NCBI GenBank assembly: GCA_965204165.1
Contig: OZ241969.1
Span: forward strand, 2,852,001 to 2,916,000
From: VYFG01 sp965204165
GTDB lineage: Bacteria > Pseudomonadota > Gammaproteobacteria > Arenicellales > Poriferihabitantaceae
Reading direction: 5' to 3'
Length of the DNA: 64,000 bases
Below, piece by piece: positions 63,432 through 64,000 of this stretch. Both the position numbers and the translations under genes were made by a program. The first letter of the stretch is position 1; each line of letters starts with the position of its first letter. Under the pieces are notes generated by a model. That model made no database searches and was not told the DNA's origin. It saw only the letters and a program-made list of their open reading frames with translations.

Positions 63432-64000
63432 ATGCCAGCATCCGCACAACCCCCCGTACGGGGATTGCCGGCCTTCTATTTCAACGATCCGGCAATCTTT
63501 CACAGAACCAAGGAGGAAGTCTTCTTCCGCACCTGGCAGTACGCCTGCCACGCCAGCCAGCTGCCCGCTCCAGGGGACTATCTGACCTTCACCCTGTTCG
63601 ATCAGGACATCGTGGTGTTGCGGGACCGCGGGGGCACGCTGCGTGCGTTCTACAACGTCTGCCAGCATCGGGGGCACCGCCTGCTGGAGGGCAGTGGCAA
63701 CCGCCGCCTGCTGGTCTGCCCCTACCATGCCTGGAGTTACGGTCTGGACGGGCGTCTGAAAGGGGCGCCCGGGAGCGGCGCGGTCGACGGATTCGATCCC
63801 GGGAACATCTGTATCCCCTCTATACGGCTGGAGGAATTTCTCGGCTTCGTCTTCGTCAACCTGGATGACGGTGCCCCCTCCATGGACCGGTGCTATCCCG
63901 GCGTCCGGGAGGCCATCCTGGCATTGTGCCCGGATATCCGGGAGCGCCGTCTGGCCGACGAGCACAGTACCGAGGAGGGTTGCAACTGGCTGGTTGCGGT
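63432..64000 (+). CDS. Rieske non-heme iron oxygenase alpha subunit, 3' truncated by window edge
   Basis: 189 codons visible. N-terminal Rieske domain with both cluster motifs, NVCQHRGHRLL and LVCPYHAWSYGLDGRL, after RTWQYACHASQLPAPGDYLTF and QDIVVLRD. The ending ADEHSTEEGCNWLVA leads into the catalytic domain, cut off. The sequence style resembles choline monooxygenase/GbcA/stachydrine demethylase members rather than classical aromatic dioxygenases. Near a DMGDH-like flavoprotein this suggests N-demethylation of a quaternary amine (inference). A reductase partner would be expected downstream. Confidence 0.88.
   Translation, partial: MPASAQPPVRGLPAFYFNDPAIFHRTKEEVFFRTWQYACHASQLPAPGDYLTFTLFDQDIVVLRDRGGTLRAFYNVCQHRGHRLLEGSGNRRLLVCPYHAWSYGLDGRLKGAPGSGAVDGFDPGNICIPSIRLEEFLGFVFVNLDDGAPSMDRCYPGVREAILALCPDIRERRLADEHSTEEGCNWLVA

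Overview
The window is high-GC (roughly 60-65 % by eye) chromosomal DNA, most likely from a free-living or host-associated gammaproteobacterium. The best taxonomic clues are the adjacent cmoA/cmoB pair, selU with a selD fusion, the yajC-secD-secF-nrdR-ribD-ribE-ribBX-ribH-nusB-pgpA block, and the rmuC, meaB and MocR-type genes. No rRNA, tRNA or CRISPR array was seen.

Layout. 1-3718: a 5'-truncated peptide/nickel-type ABC importer (two permeases, two ATPases). 3810-6670: an epoxide hydrolase and a MocR/PdxR regulator on the minus strand. 6986-7279: an orphan ribbon-helix-helix protein. 7341-13382 (minus): a four-gene catabolic operon read as LeuB-like beta-decarboxylating dehydrogenase, GMC oxidoreductase, AruI-like ThDP decarboxylase, aldehyde dehydrogenase. 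13759-15939: katG behind a clear dyad. 16357-16931: a higBA module. 17322-19082: an NCS2-type transporter with an unusual soluble C-terminal domain. 19192-21066 (minus): an overlapping trio of a 51-aa membrane protein, a fructosamine kinase-like protein and a DMT exporter. 21305-29638: the Sec/riboflavin/NusB/PgpA block. 29663-35776: acuI/yhdH, rmuC, a flavin disulfide reductase with a TVP38/VTT protein, and icd. 36111-43262: a complete propionyl-CoA to succinyl-CoA operon (mutase, PccB, PccA, MeaB, epimerase). 43329-48447: tRNA wobble modification and selenium genes (cmoA, cmoB, selU, FAD-oxidoreductase::SelD). 48686-49922: a methyltransferase and a LON-domain protein.

49923-55480 is accessory DNA. 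A tyrosine recombinase lies next to two nested insertion sequences. An ISKra4-like element (51801-53632) with 20-bp perfect inverted repeats and a 9-bp target duplication has inserted into the terminal repeat of an older IS5/IS1182-like element (51780-55150), whose reconstructed length is about 1530 bp.

55481-64000: a class II amidotransferase, a carboxymuconolactone decarboxylase-family protein, a dimethylglycine/sarcosine dehydrogenase-like flavoprotein, cyanase, glmS with an unrecognised 90-aa partner, an RpiR-family regulator, and the start of a Rieske oxygenase. The promoters of the flavoprotein, the regulator and the Rieske gene share a GRTACAT-NN-GTAYY motif. I propose this as a local RpiR-controlled regulon for methylated-amine or betaine-type substrates. 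Together with the four-gene catabolic operon, it is the best candidate here for an undescribed system.
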